DNA of 64,000 bases from Paramyrothecium sp. XJ0827 (GCA_020881915.1 JAJFPB010000011.1:1798001-1862000); one strand, 5' to 3'. Positions 1 through 12,383 are shown, counted from the stretch's first letter. Program-made: numbers and translations. Notes: generated by a model from the sequence alone, not told the origin.

Positions 1-567
1 GTCCGAAAGCTGCCTGTTTACAGCGCCAAAGTCGGCATCCAGGACAAGCTGATCGAGCTTTCTAAGTCCGGCCGTATTACCTATACCTTTGTGTATAACT
101 CTGTCTTCCTCGACTGGGGACTAAAGAACAACTTTTTCCTCGACTTCGATAACTCCACAGCCACCATTGTCGACGGCGGTGACTCCGAGTTCAGCACAAC
201 CACTCTCGGCTCTGTCGCTGATGCCGTCGTTGGTATTGTTAGCAACCCTGAGGAGACCAAGAACCGAGTCGTGTACATCCAGGACACTGTCCTCACCCAG
301 AACAAGTTGCTTGCGCTTGCGAAGCAGGTCAACCCCGAGAGGTCCTGGACCGTCGTCAACGTCTCGCTCGACGAGGCTCACACCAAGGCTGACGAGCGAC
401 TGGCCAAGGGACTGCTTGATTGGGAGACCTTCGTACCTTACCTATGGCGGGCTGTTTTCGACCCTAAGAGCGTGCCCAAGTTCCCCAAGCTGGATAATGA
501 GCTTCTTGGCGTCAAGAGCAAGACCGAGGAGGATGTCGTTGAGCTCATCAAGTCTCTAGTCAAGTGA
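1..567 (+). CDS. NmrA-like / isoflavone reductase-like protein, 3' part
   Basis: The reading frame is open from base 1 to a TGA at 565-567, giving the last 188 residues of a protein whose start lies outside the window. The residues read as the C-terminal half of an NmrA-like (atypical short-chain dehydrogenase, PCBER-type) protein. There is a stretch like 'SKSGRITYTFVYNSVFLDWGL' followed by a 'GDGG..FSTTTLGSVADAVVGIV' type segment and a C-terminal helical tail. Proteins of this kind bind NAD(P)(H) at an N-terminal GxxGxxG that is not in the window, and act either as reductases or as redox-sensing regulators. Codon use is G/C-rich at third positions, unlike the transposons beside it. Family assignment is fairly secure; substrate or regulatory role cannot be read. 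Confidence 0.75.
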   Translation, partial: VRKLPVYSAKVGIQDKLIELSKSGRITYTFVYNSVFLDWGLKNNFFLDFDNSTATIVDGGDSEFSTTTLGSVADAVVGIVSNPEETKNRVVYIQDTVLTQNKLLALAKQVNPERSWTVVNVSLDEAHTKADERLAKGLLDWETFVPYLWRAVFDPKSVPKFPKLDNELLGVKSKTEEDVVELIKSLVK

Positions 568-1022
568 AACCTTTCCGATGAGAATGAATGCCTTAAGTAA
601 CATTAGAATATTAACATCATTATTTAACCAAGAGCGCACTCACTGAACCTTATCATGTATAATCTGGGAATACTGCTCGTGTGTAACCGGTTCTATAGCA
701 ACAAAGTAGAAAGATGGATATCATACAACAATAACAACACCACCAAGTAAGGTAATGGCATCTGGGCTGACGCGGCCAAAATATATAGTCGCGAAACGCT
801 CCAAAACTTTACCACATTTCGACCTCCTTGCCTTAGGCCATGCACCAACCCAAGACCACAATATTAACAAGCTGTCTCTTAGGGCCGGCTTGCAGTGTAG
901 TATAGAGTTGCTGGGGTTATCTTGACCTCACGGCAAAATCTTTTGGGTTTGTAGGTCACAATATAAATAATAGATAGCCACGCTAGGTTCGCTCGGGGCT
1001 ATATATAGGCCTGTTGCATTAC
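568..1022. other. Intergenic, 3' flank of NmrA-like gene
   Basis: AT-rich DNA between the NmrA-like stop codon and the Fot1-like element. It probably holds the 3' UTR of the upstream gene. No further gene is seen. Confidence 0.6.
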
Positions 1023-1024
1023 TA

Positions 1025-3220
1025 CCATGCAGTACCCACCTGCCGGTCATACCCACCTACCAGTCAGCAAAAAAAGAATTTCCCCATACAAAATGCAACT
1101 TTTCAACCCCATGGGGAAAACTCACGGAAAGGAATAAGGATAAAATGGTTTCCGGAAGTTAGTTTAGAATTGAACAGATTTCAATATTTTCTAGGTCTTT
1201 TAACCTCACGCCCTGTGCGGGTGCGTACGACACCTAATTCTTCCTCTCCCGAATTTGACCTCTCATCTTCTTCCATCCCTCCCACCTCGATCACATCCTC
1301 AACAACATCCGCCCCTTCAATTGCTTCGTTTGGCTCTGAAACAGTGTCACCAGCCGCTAGAGCCTCTGCCAGCGTCATAAATTTCTTATTGGGGTTCGGT
1401 ATCGCCTTTCTCTTCTTGCCTCTATTCAACCGGCCAACTTCCTCCTCCAGGCTGGCTATTCTGGTGCTCAGAGAGGCAATCTTTGACTCTTGGACTTCAA
1501 ACCCTTTCGATATCACAGAATACCGCCTTCTGGTGGTGGGGCTCTTGTCCTTCCCCAGGTCTCTGATGTGACGGCTGGTCTTTGGCGTATTATCAGAATC
1601 GACTTGCCCGTCTCTGTGGCCGTCTGATCCAGGCGTCGTTTCCTTCTTGTCTGGCTGTATCTCGGGATGTATGAGTGCTTTCCGTCGTGAAATCGGCCAA
1701 TTTCCAGTTACTCTCCAGCCTGAAAGTACGTTTTTCTTCGTCATACCCACTTCCTTGGCTTTGGCATAAGCCTTGATGAAGTTGACCTTGTCCACTGGCG
1801 CAGAATCCGTCAGGCTTGTCAACTTTTGGAGTTCTTTGCGATAGGCAGCCTTGGATGCGTTGAAAACGCCATTATCCAGTGGCTGTAGGCCATGAGAGCA
1901 ATGTGCAGGCAGGTAACAGCAATACACGTTGTTCAAAAAACACGTGGCCATCCACCCATCCTGGATTTTCATTCAGCGGTATTTCTGATCCAGAACAGGT
2001 AGACACCCACAGATACATGGCTCCCATGGCCATCTAATATGATGAGCCTTGCATCAGACTCATCTGCTGGCTGGGTTTGGGGCAGATAAACCTCTTTGAG
2101 CCACTCGACCGCGATATGGTTGTCTGTCCGGCCGTTGTCGGACGTGATATAATACCAGTCGGCGATCTTGTTGAACTCATCGATAAACCACTGCTGCTGA
2201 AGTTCTTTGCCTTTGAAGATAATCTCCGGCTTCAGAAGACGGCCATCTGCAGTGACGGCTTCGATAAAACTAGTCCAAATGCGGGACTGGGAGCCTTTGA
2301 GGAAGGCCTTCTTCCTGGGATCGCTACTGCCAATTACCAAGGAATCCAAGCCTAGATTTGCAATTTATTGGTAAGTTTTGTATCAGAAATGATCAATGCT
2401 CACCAAATCCAGCCATGATACCGCCCTCGTCAACATTAACCGTGTTCTCGGGTTTGATCCAGCCATACTCTCTCTCCCGAATATCAAAGTACCAGTTGAC
2501 GGCGGTCGGGGTAAAGCAATTGAACCTCGACGCCTCCTGACGTTTTCCTATCTTTGTCTTTATGGATGGATGCCGTTTCATGAACCTGGCTAGCCAATGT
2601 ACACCGACAGGCTTTTCCCTTCCTTGTTGTCGTAGGAGGGCAGTGACGGTGGCGCGAACTTGACTGTGAGAGGGAGCATAGCCTAAGGCCTCTTGTCGAA
2701 GTATCCATGTAACTAATCTAGCCTCTTGGGATTTGTATAACAGCTGGGCAGGTTGGGTGACCTCGGACTTTGACGGTAGGCCTCTTAATCGGTCAGACAG
2801 AGTGGTTTGGGGCATTCCATGCTTCTGGGCGGCCTGGTGCTGCGAGAGGTGATTATCTGTAACATCCAGTATAGCTTCAATGACATCATTCTCTGTATAA
2901 GACTGTTGAGGCATTTTCAAAGCGATTAAAGGAAGCTGCTATAGATAAAATCTTGATGAAATTTCGGGGAGGCTGGGTGATGAAGGAGGCATTTTGAGAA
3001 ATTTTACATTAGTGCCATGCGACCAAACTGCTTGTGTAAAATAAAAATGAATATTCCAATATGAAACAACATGAAACTCTCAGTAAGACACAATCTGTTC
3101 CATGTAAATAACTTCAATTTTGGCTAAGCACTGTGCAAGTGAAGTTGGACATTTTGTATGGGGAAATTTTGTTTTCGCTGACCGGTAGGTGGGTATGACC
3201 GGCAGGTGGGTACTGCATGG
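1025..3220 (-). mobile_element. Fot1/pogo-type DNA transposon, apparently complete
   Basis: The element is 2196 bp and is flanked by TA at 1023-1024 and 3221-3222, the duplication expected of Tc1/mariner/pogo elements. It begins CCATGCAGTACCCACC and ends with the reverse complement. The inverted repeat is about 60 bp with only a few mismatches (1025-1085 against about 3160-3220), and it contains two direct ACCCACCT units. Inside is one transposase gene on the minus strand with a full reading frame after removal of two introns. Long matching ends, an exact TA duplication and an open transposase all indicate a young copy. Confidence 0.93.
1181..2914 (-). CDS. Fot1/pogo transposase (DDE superfamily), two introns
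   Basis: Model: complement(join(1181..1960,2017..2351,2404..2914)), 541 residues. Intron 1 (2352-2403, 52 nt) joins '..GIMAGFG' to 'LDSLVIGS..'. Intron 2 (1961-2016, 56 nt) joins '..LDGHGSH' to 'DGWMATC..'. Both junctions restore the conserved family sequence. Order: a psq/HTH segment (about residues 5-45), a CENP-B-type HTH (about 60-130), then the DDE catalytic domain with NVDEGG, LDGHGSH and LQPLDNGVF. The C-terminal 150 residues are charged and hold a coiled-coil-like stretch ending in a K/R-rich tail. The ATG at 2914 is used because the longer frame upstream begins only with a TTG. Length and all three acidic blocks fit an active Fot1-like transposase; activity is inferred. Confidence 0.9.
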
Positions 3221-3454
3221 TACTTGGCTCACAAGCTAGATCCCCAACTGACGGGACCTCTCATCCCGCGTTCACTATGTGAACTGTCCTCGTATGTCCA
3301 GGAATTGGAATCCCATGAGGACGTGCTTATAGCAGCGCTGCCGTCAGATCAATCAAATCAGATCCGAGTCCAAATCTGATCTGAACTGATGGTTTACGGC
3401 TCATATCTGATTTGATTGATTGATTGATTGATATCTGATATATGCATGGGTGGG
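3221..3454. repeat. Non-coding stretch with TGAT-rich low-complexity sequence
   Basis: Between the Fot1-like element and hAT-A. At about 3340-3440 there are repeated TCAAATCAGATC / TGATTGATTGATTGAT units on both strands. They may be the 3' subterminal repeats of hAT-A, but no end or target duplication could be fixed. Confidence 0.4.
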
Positions 3455-5974
3455 TCAGTCTGAAGCTAGGTTCTCCCCAGCTTGGTTGCTCCAACACAGG
3501 CCCCCCAGTGTGACGGAACCTCCCCTGATCCAGTTCTTCAGCAACTGCAGTTCTTCAACGGTCGATCCAAGCAAGGAATGTCTTTGTGACGTCACTGTAA
3601 GCTTTGCCAAGCTGAATGCCCTCTCACAATCGGTTGCCATAGCCGGAATTGCAAGAACATCCAAGGCAAATCTGCTGAGCTGCGGAAAAGCGCTCCTATG
3701 ATCGATCCACCATTGAACAGGATCTCTCACCTGCTCTGGTTCGAGCCTATAGTATCTTTCAAGCTCACAACCTGTCGCGGAGAGCTTAGGCTGTCGGCTC
3801 TGCACCCACTGCTCAAACTTGCTTTGTTCAGGTCGGAGCGTCATGACGGGCATCATGACATCGGCCTCCTTAAGGGCCATGTCGTCATGCGAGTACCAAC
3901 GTTCAAAGTAATGTTTGATTCCACCTTTTGCATCCCGAAGCCACCCCAGCTGCTCTGGCGAGGTCCAGTTAGCCTCAAGCCATCGGAGGCCAAGATCCGG
4001 GTTTAAAATGATGGAGGCCGCAAACAGAGGGGATTGGCCGAGGAGCGTGTAGTATTCATTAAGCTTTATCCAGGCGTTATTGATACTAGCCCTGATGCTG
4101 GCCCGCTCTTGTCCCTCCATACTAGCTATGCTACTGACAGAGCGAACGTCGCTCTGCACGTATTCATTTCGAGAATGGGCAGGCAAGGCGGCCTCGTCGA
4201 ACCGTGGAGCGACCGGTGAATGAGCCGGAGCTTCCGTCTGACAATGGCGGCGTAAAGGGGCAAGAATCGCGCACCCTTGAAATCTCGAGGGTAATTTTGA
4301 TTGGCGTGATGGCCGCTCTCGTATTTGGCTGGGTGTCGGGGACAGCGACCTCTCCCCCTGACTTGCAAGCCCCGCTTCCACTGCCAAATAAGCAGGTTCC
4401 TCCTCATACAAGGCCTTCCAGTCTTCAAGATGGTCTAGGATGAACTCCATCCCTGTCATGACCTCCCAAAGCCGGCCGTGGCCACTGCTCGTGCCCCATC
4501 CCTGTGTTCTCACTGTCATATGGTAGATTGGCTCCAATACATGGCGAATTTCTCTAAGCACCTTCCAGTCGTCAGAGGTCAGGACATCAGCTGTAGGCGC
4601 CCTTTTGGATGCGTCTGCTTCTAGACCCAGCTCCTGGATGAAGCTATTGAGCTCTGACTGCTTCAGTAAGGCACGTTCGATCATCATGTACGTCGAATTC
4701 CATCTGGTGCTGTTGTTCTGGATGACTTCGAGCTCAGCTGTCGACTCCTCTGCAAGCTTGTATACTTTAGCCTCCTCCTGCTCCCTGGCATGTGCTTTGA
4801 ATGCTTCGGTGCGCTGCGGGAGGCCCGGATGAACTTGACGATGTTATGGAGCTTGCCAACTGGACCCTTCGCTCGCCAGTGCTCAAGGTCCTCTTCCGCC
4901 TGCTGGAGCAAGCCATAGGCTTCGGACTGAAGTTCAAAAGAAGCAGCATCCTCGCCGTAGAGGAAAGACTGGGCCACCAAATTGAGAATATGCCCGAAGC
5001 ACCGCATCCTTCGTGCTTCAGTATCAGCGCGAGTCATTGAGGCATCGAGGGTTGCATAGAGACTCCGCAAACAAGAATCGTTACTACTCGCATTGTCACA
5101 GATCGAGACCCCGAGCTTTGAGTCGATCTCTCAGTCCCGGACAACGCTCTTGATTGTGAATGCGATATTCTCGCCGGCGTGCGACCCAACCTGCCGCCGA
5201 AAAGCAAGTAGTCGGCTGCGATACAGATGCTTCTCGTCAAGAAAGTGACCAAATATCGAAATAAAGGCCAGTCTATTTGGAGAGGTCCATAGATCAAAGC
5301 TGATGTGTATTTGGGTGATGGCCTCGTCGAGCTCTTTCCTAACAGACGTTTTCTTCTGAGTGAATATGCCCCCCAGGTCCTTCCTTACCGTAGTTCGACC
5401 CCAGGGCGCGTGGCGACAAAGATCAGGATCAAATTGCCGGAATAGCTCTTGCAGGTAGGTACTCTCGAGGGTGGCAAACGGCAGGTTCGAATCGACAATG
5501 TAGCCAACGGACAGCTCTCGAATCCGCGTGATCTTTGCTCGGGGAACAATCGTGGCAGTCGGAGCCGGTCGTTTCATAGACGCCGCCGCTTGATGTGCTG
5601 TCTGCCTCCAATCCTGCCAGGAACCACCCATGGTTTCCAATCCAGCTGCGTCTGCCCCTGCTCTTCCGCCTGTCCAGCAAACTTCCGATCACGAAGCGTC
5701 GTTGGCCCCAGGTGATCTTATAGAGGTCTTCGACAGAAGAATCATTAGTCGAGGCCAGTGCAGAGGCCGCTTCGTACTGCTTGGCAATGCTCTTTGGTCT
5801 AGGTCCGAGGCACGCGAATGAGGAGGGTGACTGCTTCGATGGCGCGCTGCCAGCCAAGCTGCCCGCTATCGGACTCCTCGACATTGAGGAATACCTACCA
5901 TGCAACGCGTGAGCAACTTCAAAGAGTAAGCTGCCAACGAGACAAGGCCTGCATTTCGAGCTAGCTAAGGTCAC
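3455..5974 (-). pseudogene. hAT-A: broken hAT transposase
   Basis: Read on the minus strand, four frames together make up one hAT transposase. The N-terminal part (about 5974-5600) contains 'VEDLYKITWGQRRFVIG'. The first RNase H-fold acidic motif, ISFDLWTS, lies at about 5310. Near 5000 is the 'RMRCFGHILNLVAQS' block. The C-terminal 410 residues run from 4687 to a stop at 3455 and carry the dimerisation region with 'LSRFALDVLAIPAMATDCERAF'. Frame changes near 5530, 5140, 5060 and 4690 mean no full protein can be made. The closest relative in the window is hAT-C, whose N-terminal and C-terminal blocks resemble these. Terminal inverted repeats could not be identified; the MULE lies 123 bp beyond the 5' end of the gene. 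Confidence 0.85.
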
Positions 5975-6097
5975 TGTACGACTACCTTACGCTGAAAATA
6001 GAGCGCAGGACATCGTCTGCCTGGACGCGCACCCTGGTCAGGGGCAAGACACGGTTTACCACCTTGTCGACTGCCTCGCCAACGGCTAAGCAGTACC

Positions 6098-6200
6098 CGG
6101 CGCCCAATACAGAGGCGCCCGGGCGCGCATTTAATTTTGCGCGCCCCCCAGCTGACTAATAATTGCGCGCCCCCTTCCACACGCAACCCTGCAGTTGTCA
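6098..6200 (+). repeat. Left terminal inverted repeat of the MULE
   Basis: GC-rich ends with GCGCGC blocks around an AT-rich core (TTTAATTTTGCGCGC). It pairs almost without mismatch with the inverted copy at 12286-12383, which is completed by 18110-18114 on the far side of the LINE. Confidence 0.9.
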
Positions 6201-6584
6201 GATGGACCCAAATGGGCACCTAACCTGGAGGCGGTGCGAGCGACAGTCAAGTTTGCGATGGCGACGGGAAGACTGAGTTGAGAAAGGGAAAACAGAACAT
6301 ATTAAAACATTAACATCACAGTTGACTACTAACATCGAACAGCCTCAAGTTGACAGACCATGCTTCAGCTGCTGAAGATAGGATGCTGAACACTTGGAGA
6401 AGTCGGCCTTCAAGCAGGCCTGTCAAGGAGAGTCAAGCGAGGCTTGAACGGAAAAGACTTAAGAAGAGAAGTGGGGCTTTCCTTTGTGTAGACCGGATCA
6501 ATGCGGAGGAATCGTAAATAGCTTAGCGTACCTACTGGCCCTATGAGATTCGTTCTCCCGGGCGTAATAAACTCTATCTATCTA

Positions 6585-9478
6585 CAGGGTAGGGAATCAA
6601 TCCACGACTTCCACGGTATTGATCAATATGTTGACTTCAATCCACGTCCACGTCAATCCACGAGACCTGTTGTTATGTAATCCATCCATCCACTGATGGG
6701 GGCTCGTGGATTGAGATGTGGATTGACGTGGACGCTAGTCAGGGGTGGAATGTCTTGATATATTTCGTTAATATTTACTACGTATTTCAACCCAAACACT
6801 AACACATCTAATCAGGCAATACCTCCGGCGCGTTTCGACACGTCGTGACGCGCTATAATGCCCGAACGCGAAGGTTCCTCCATTTACTCGATTCGTACGG
6901 TTGGTGAACCTTGAATTTCGAGATGGCGGACTTACCTCTTGACCCTAAACTACCGACCAACAACGAGCGGCATGCCGAGGTCCCTCAGCCTGCTCTGGAT
7001 CCGGACCCCGAAGTCCTCCAACCTTCTACTTGGGCACCGACAAGTGATGAGGAGCGGAGGATCTTCCGCGTCTGGAAGGAATTCACGCTGGCCGAGCGCA
7101 ACAAAGATACTCTGTCATGGGTATGGAATTACGGGGTTGAGATTCAATCCAAAACATCCCGACGATGGATCTGTATGCCATGTGTGCGCCAGAATACCCC
7201 CACACCGCAGTCATACGAATCCAAAGGTACCCAAAACGCTGAACTCCACCTCTGGAAAGCTCACGGCTACTGGGATCCATCAGGACGACGATCAACACCG
7301 TCACAGAAGAAAGGAGGCAAGAGGGTGCTTGCTTCTATTTCGGACTTCATGGGCCTCAAACGTTCCGATCCAAAGGATCAAGCACTGGCCAATAGCTTGA
7401 TCAAACGCTTCGATCGAGGAGAGTTTCAGAAGCTCATTGTCAACTGGATAGTCGAAAGCCAGCAATCGTTTAAGCAGGCTGAACACCCTCGATTGCAACA
7501 GATTTTCGAATACCTCAATCCAGCGATCAAGGTTACGAGCGCGCACATTACGGCGAAGACCGTGCACAGACTGGCGGTTCAACAATTCGACCGGTATCAT
7601 AGCACGGTGCAAGAGGTCTTGAACAGGTCGCCGGGTCAGATCCACATTGCCTTTGACGGCGCAAGGACCAGGAATCGTCACGCGCTATATGGCGTGACGG
7701 CCGTCTTCAGGGACAACGAGAATCAGCTCCAAAAAGTCGTGCTCGGTATTCCAGAGCTAGTAGAACGGCATACCGGAGAGAACATTGCGGCCGAGATCCT
7801 TGAGATCATCAGGTCGTTTGGCATCGAGGACAAGGTCGGTTACTTCACTCTCGATAATGCAGCAAACAATGAAACTGCCATGGCAGAGATAGCAGAAGAG
7901 CTGAAATTCGATCCGGTGCGACGACGTGTTCGATGCATAGGACACATCCTTAATCTTGTTGTTAAATCCCTTCTCTTTGGAAAGGATGTTGATGCGTTTG
8001 AGACATCTCTCGTCAAGGGGAGCCTTTGGCGAGAGCAACCCATGACGAGTGGATGCGGAAAGGCCCTGTCGGAAAAGCACATAACTTTGTCGTTTGGGTC
8101 CATCGCTCCGATTTGCTGACTCAGTTACTTCGTCAACTGCAGCAAGACTCATTTGCAGCGTCTGATGATCCTCAAGTTGGAAAGCAACAGCCAGTTGACG
8201 TTGTCCTTGATAACGATACTAGATGGTTATCCCAGTACTATATGATAAAACGAGTGCTTCGCCTGCAGCCCTTCTACGAAGAATTCATCGCCAAAGCCAA
8301 GAGACTACTCCGAGATGCTCGAAAAGGTGAGACAGGACGGAAGTTTCCCCTGCCTCGAGGAGTCCAGCTTCCTCAACGAGAACGATTGGGCGGTGCTGAG
8401 GACGTTTGATGAGATCCTCTCCGACTTTCACGTGGTTGTACAAGTGCTTCAGGGAGACGGACAGTCGCGATATCGATCGTCTGGAGTTAGGGAAACCTTT
8501 GGCTCTATGACCGATGTCCTGGAGGCCTTCGAATTCCTACTTGGGAAGCTTGAGGACGCAAAATCGCATGTCGAGAGGCATCCCGAGCCGGAGCAATTTG
8601 TTTTCAATATCAACCTTGGCTGGAAGAAGCTCGATAAATACTACAATACTTTGAGGGATTCACCAGTATACTACGCCGCGGCTGCCTTACACCCTAGCCT
8701 ACGATGGGACTACTTCGACGAGGTTTGGGGTCAACAGCACCGGGCTGGATCGATGAAGCGAAGGATATCGTGCAACATCTTTGGGAGACAGAATACAGAG
8801 ACCTACAAATCACTGTCACGTCTCCCGAAGGCCCGGTTGTAAAGAGGCGAAAGACGACGTTGTCATCCTTTGATCGGTATCGTAACAGATACCGTCAAAG
8901 TCAGCCCTTCGCTGGTCAAGCGGATGAATACGTCCGGTGGCAAGCCAATGTGTCTGGAAGCGACAGGGACGTCGTCGACCGTTGAATATTGGATACTCAA
9001 GAGGTTTGAGTACCCGAGGCTATCTCGAATGGCTCTCGACGTCATGACAGTGCCGGCGATGAGCTCAGAGTGCGAGAGACTGTTCTCCGCCACTGGGTTG
9101 ATGGTCACGCCCTCCGAAACCGCTTAGACGCTGGGACCATTGGACTAATCCAAACGCTGCGATCTTGGTTACGCGCAGGGATAATCGAAGATGCTGATAG
9201 CATACTGCTTGACGATACAGCGTTAGAGGAGGCTGTTGGACGGGCTTGTTTGGAGAAGCACCAGGAATAAGGCAATAGAAGTTTCGGCGATTGGTTCATG
9301 AATTACCCGATTAGGAAATCCGAGTGAATGTGACAAGGGTGTTCCACGAGTTCAATATTATGGACATCAATCCACAGATAGCCTCGTGGACATCAATCCA
9401 TGAGCACTCTGCTGAGTAAGCCGTCAATTCAATCCACGAAGCCGGATATTGACGTGGATGGATTGATTCCCTACCCTG
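6585..9478 (+). mobile_element. hAT-B: complete hAT element inserted in the LINE tail
   Basis: 2894 bp, beginning CAGGGTAGGGAATCAATCCA and ending with the near reverse complement (TGGATTGATTCCCTACCCTG). The 8-bp target duplication TCTATCTA is at 6577-6584 and 9479-9486, which is the hAT hallmark. Both ends carry many copies of a CAATCCAC / GTGGATTG subterminal motif over about 150 bp, a typical arrangement for hAT transposase binding. The internal transposase gene is frameshifted. Confidence 0.93.
6923..9270 (+). pseudogene. hAT-B transposase, frameshifted
   Basis: The frame starting at ATG 6923 (MADLPLD..) runs intact for about 365 residues. It contains a zinc-binding block with CMPC and a following histidine pair (about residues 85-120), 'IAFDGARTRNRHALYG' and 'VGYFTLDNAANNETAM', both acidic motifs of the hAT catalytic core. 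Frame changes near 8010, 8320, 8760, 8970 and 9110 interrupt the rest, which still reads as the helical insertion and the C-terminal dimerisation domain (SRMALDVMTVPAMSSECERLF). It is a close relative of the intact hAT-F transposase. One of the breaks, near 8010, falls close to where hAT-F has its first intron, so some of the frame shift there could be a lost or altered intron. Confidence 0.88.
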
Positions 9479-9543
9479 TCTATCTATCTATCTGCAGTTG
9501 TCAAGGGGGGCCCCCCACCCCGCCATTGCCAACTACTTCCGCG

Positions 9544-12225
9544 ATGGCTCAAGCAATATTTCCTGACGATGTTCTCCCGCCTGAGGGTGTATACGACTCA
9601 CGAGAATCTCTCCTCGCAGCTATCAATTCCTGGGCGAAGCCTAGAGGCTATGCATTCACTACAGGGAAATCTTCCAAAACTTCCAATGGCCGAGTCAAGG
9701 TTATCTTTGCATGTGATCGAAATAAGCCTCCACCAAGCACATCAGCATCAGTCGAACGAAAACGCCGTACATGTAGCCGGGGGACAGGTTGCAAGTTCTC
9801 AATACTCGCGAAACAGTCCCTAGACGGGACTTCATGGGTCCTAAGCTATCGGCCAGACCCGAATAGCGCTCTACATAATCACCCGCCAAGTGAAGATCCA
9901 TCTGCACACCCAGTGCATCGTCGGCTTAGCGGGAATGATATCGGAGTTATCTCCAGTCTTATGGCCTCTGGAACTGCCCCTCGGGAAATCAGGACCTATC
10001 TCCATAATAACTCTAATACCCTCGCAACTCAGCAAGATATCTACAATCAGATTGCAGCAACAAAAAGAGATCTACGGGAGGGCCAAAGCAGCATGCAGGC
10101 ACTAGTCGATCAATTGCGTAAGGAGGGCTTCTGGTGCCGGGACCGGTTGGATTTAGATAATCGGCTTACAGCAATCTTCTTTGCCCATCCAGACTCTATC
10201 GCATATCTTCAATGTAATCCCGATATCTTGCTACTTGATTGTACCTACAAGACAAATAAACACGGGATGCCTCTCCTTGATATGGTTGGCGTTGACTCTT
10301 GCCAGCGTTCATTCTGTATTGCCTTTGCATTTCTCTCTAGCGAGGCAGAAGAGGATTACTCCTGGGCTTTACAACATCTCAAATCCCTGTATCAGCGCGA
10401 TCTTCCTTCTGTTGTCTTAACAGACCGATGGCTAGCGGCGATAAATGCTGCTGCGACCTGGTTCCCTTTATCTAAGGCACTGCTTTGCCTCTGGCATGTC
10501 AATAAGGCAGTCTTACAGCATTGCCGGCCAGCCTTCCTAGGCAATGGAGACCAGGAGAGAAGGCATGGGATGAATTCTATGCATTCTGGCACTTAATTAT
10601 AGCCTCGCCAACTGAGCCGATATTTGAAGAGCGTTTGGCTTGCTTTGAGCGTAAGTATGCTAAAGAATATACGGAAGCAGTTGGATATATTAGGACAACT
10701 TGGCTTGACCCTTTCAAAGAGATGATCGTCAAAGCATGGGTTGACAAATACTTACACTTTGGCAATATCGCTACCTCAAGGTAGAAGGCTTATATTATTT
10801 TATAAGATAAATACTAATAAATCTCCTAGGGCTGAAGGGATCCATTCATTAATTAAAGCTCATATCAAGATATCTACCTTAGACCTCTTTAATGTCTGGC
10901 ATGCTATAAGACCTGCTATTACTAATCAACTAAAGGAGCTAAATTATATGCGGGCTAATCAGCAGGTACGGATTCCACTAGACATCTGCGGAGTATTCTT
11001 TGAGGCTATACGAGGCTGGGTTTCACACCAGGCCTTACGAAAAGTACAAGAACAACAGCAATTGCTTTCAAAGCCACTTAAAGCTTCCTGCACTCAGGCC
11101 TTTACATCCTCATATGGACTACCGTGTGTTCATACCTTAAAGAAACTTCAAGAGGATGGGCAGGCCCTTTTATTGGAGCATTTTCATCCCCATTGGCACT
11201 TGAAGCGAGATGTGGCGCACACACAGCCAATACTAGAGCCTAGAGCAGCCCCGAGCCGGCGTAACGAAAGACGCAAGCAGCCGATCACAAGTACAAGACG
11301 AGAGCCTAGTGGATTTGAAGCAGTTGAGGCAGCAGCACGGCCAAAGGCGCAGCCCAAATGTAGCAGATGTCACACATTGGGTCATATGATGACCTCAAAG
11401 GCATGCCCTCTGCGATATAAAGAGCTCTTGCAGTTATCAGGTGTAGCGGCACCGGTACAGGCACAGATAACCAGAGAGGCAGCAGCAGCAATAGTGGCGC
11501 CGGCAGCCATAGAGACAACGATAGTCCAGACGGCAGCAGGTCAGACAGAAGGAAACATAACAACAGCAGCCCAAGCACTAGCGGGCCAGACAGCGGCAGA
11601 ACCAATGGTGGGAGTCGAGGAGTTAGACGACTACACAGCAGGAAGCCAGGCATCTTCAGATCAGGAATTTCCAGACTGCATAGTAGTTAACCAGACAACG
11701 GAAGTCCACACAGCAGGGCAGACAGCAGCGGTCCAGGCATTAGCGGACCACACAGCAATAAGCCAAACACCGGAACCACCAGACGACAGAGCGACAGACC
11801 AGACAACGGCGTTGGCATCAATGCCTGCGCTTAGATACGATGACCCGCAGGCTATCTATCAGAGATATGTCAAAGCAAGAGAAGATTGGTATAAGGCGCA
11901 GCCTCGTGGCAGCATTAAGACTAACCAACAATATCGGAAGGCAATGGGTTTACCTCAACGATACGACAAAGTAAGCTACAAGTGGTGCCTTGACTGGAAG
12001 CAGATGGGCAAGCAATGTAGGGTACAGAAAGGCTCTAGAGACTGGACTAAGGAAGAGATGATGGCATATTTAGATTGGAGCAAGGCAGAAGATGATCGGG
12101 TTGAGGCTCGGGTAGCAGCTGAGGTGGAAGGCAACTTTTTTTCTGGTAGAAGAGGTATGCGTGATATATGGGAGGCGGCTGCGGAGGATTGTGAGGCACA
12201 GGAGGCCTTCTATGTAGGTAGGTAG
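9544..12225 (+). pseudogene. MULE transposase with FAR1-like DNA-binding domain (one frameshift)
   Basis: The ATG at 9544 opens a frame with an N-terminal FAR1/WRKY-GCM1-type zinc domain (about residues 30-125: 'FACDRNK', 'CSRGTGCKF', 'HNHPPS'). The MULE DDE domain follows ('LLLDCTYKTNKHGMPLLDMVGVD', 'LTDRWLAAINAA', 'LCLWHVNKAV'). One frame change lies near 10545. A 49-nt intron at 10781-10829, with a CTAATAA branch-like site, joins 'YLHFGNIATSR' to 'AEGIHSLIKAH'. Downstream are a CxCxH zinc-knuckle-like 'CSRCHTLGHMM' (about 11360-11400), an Ala/Thr/Gln-rich repetitive segment (11450-11810), and a C-terminal domain with W-rich 'YKWCLDWKQMG'. The product would be about 890 residues. It is a pseudogene if the single frameshift is real. 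Confidence 0.85.
10781..10829 (+). other. Intron in the MULE transposase gene
   Basis: GTAGAA..CTCCTAG, 49 nt and AT-rich, with ACTAATAA about 15 nt before the acceptor. Splicing brings two frames together in a conserved MULE motif (FGN.ATSR.EG). Confidence 0.75.
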
Positions 12226-12285
12226 CTAACTAGAATTCGTCGCCGTTCCAGATCATGAGAGTTGAATGCTGCACAAGGCGGGCCC

Positions 12286-12383
12286 TGATAACTGCAGGGT
12301 TGCGTGTGGAAGGGGGCGCGCAATTATTAGTCAGCTGGGGGGCGCGCAAAATTAAATGCGCGCCCGGGCGCCTCTGTATTGGG
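12286..12383 (-). repeat. Right terminal inverted repeat of the MULE (outer end displaced by the LINE)
   Basis: Reverse complement of 6103-6200 with two or three mismatches. The last bases of the repeat reappear at 18099-18114 because the LINE duplicated TCTGTATTGGG when it inserted. Confidence 0.9.

Larger units (their letters stand above)
6201..9491 (+). mobile_element. 5'-truncated LINE copy (split by hAT-B)
   Basis: Bases 6201-6584 repeat the last ~385 bp of the full LINE (17710-18098), including the end of ORF2, the 3' UTR and the TCTA-repeat tail. The tail resumes at 9479-9491 after hAT-B. A 12-bp target duplication, CTGCAGTTGTCA, lies at 6189-6200 and 9492-9503. Truncation at the 5' end with an intact 3' end and repeat tail is the usual product of target-primed reverse transcription. 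The copy sits just inside the left inverted repeat of the MULE. Confidence 0.9.

Noticed and set aside
1014..1571. 185-residue open frame on the plus strand
   Set aside because: It lies antisense over the end of the Fot1-like transposase and its inverted repeat; composition is that of a shadow frame.
11306..11653. Leu/Pro-rich frame on the minus strand
   Set aside because: Antisense of the repetitive Ala/Gln-rich part of the MULE transposase.
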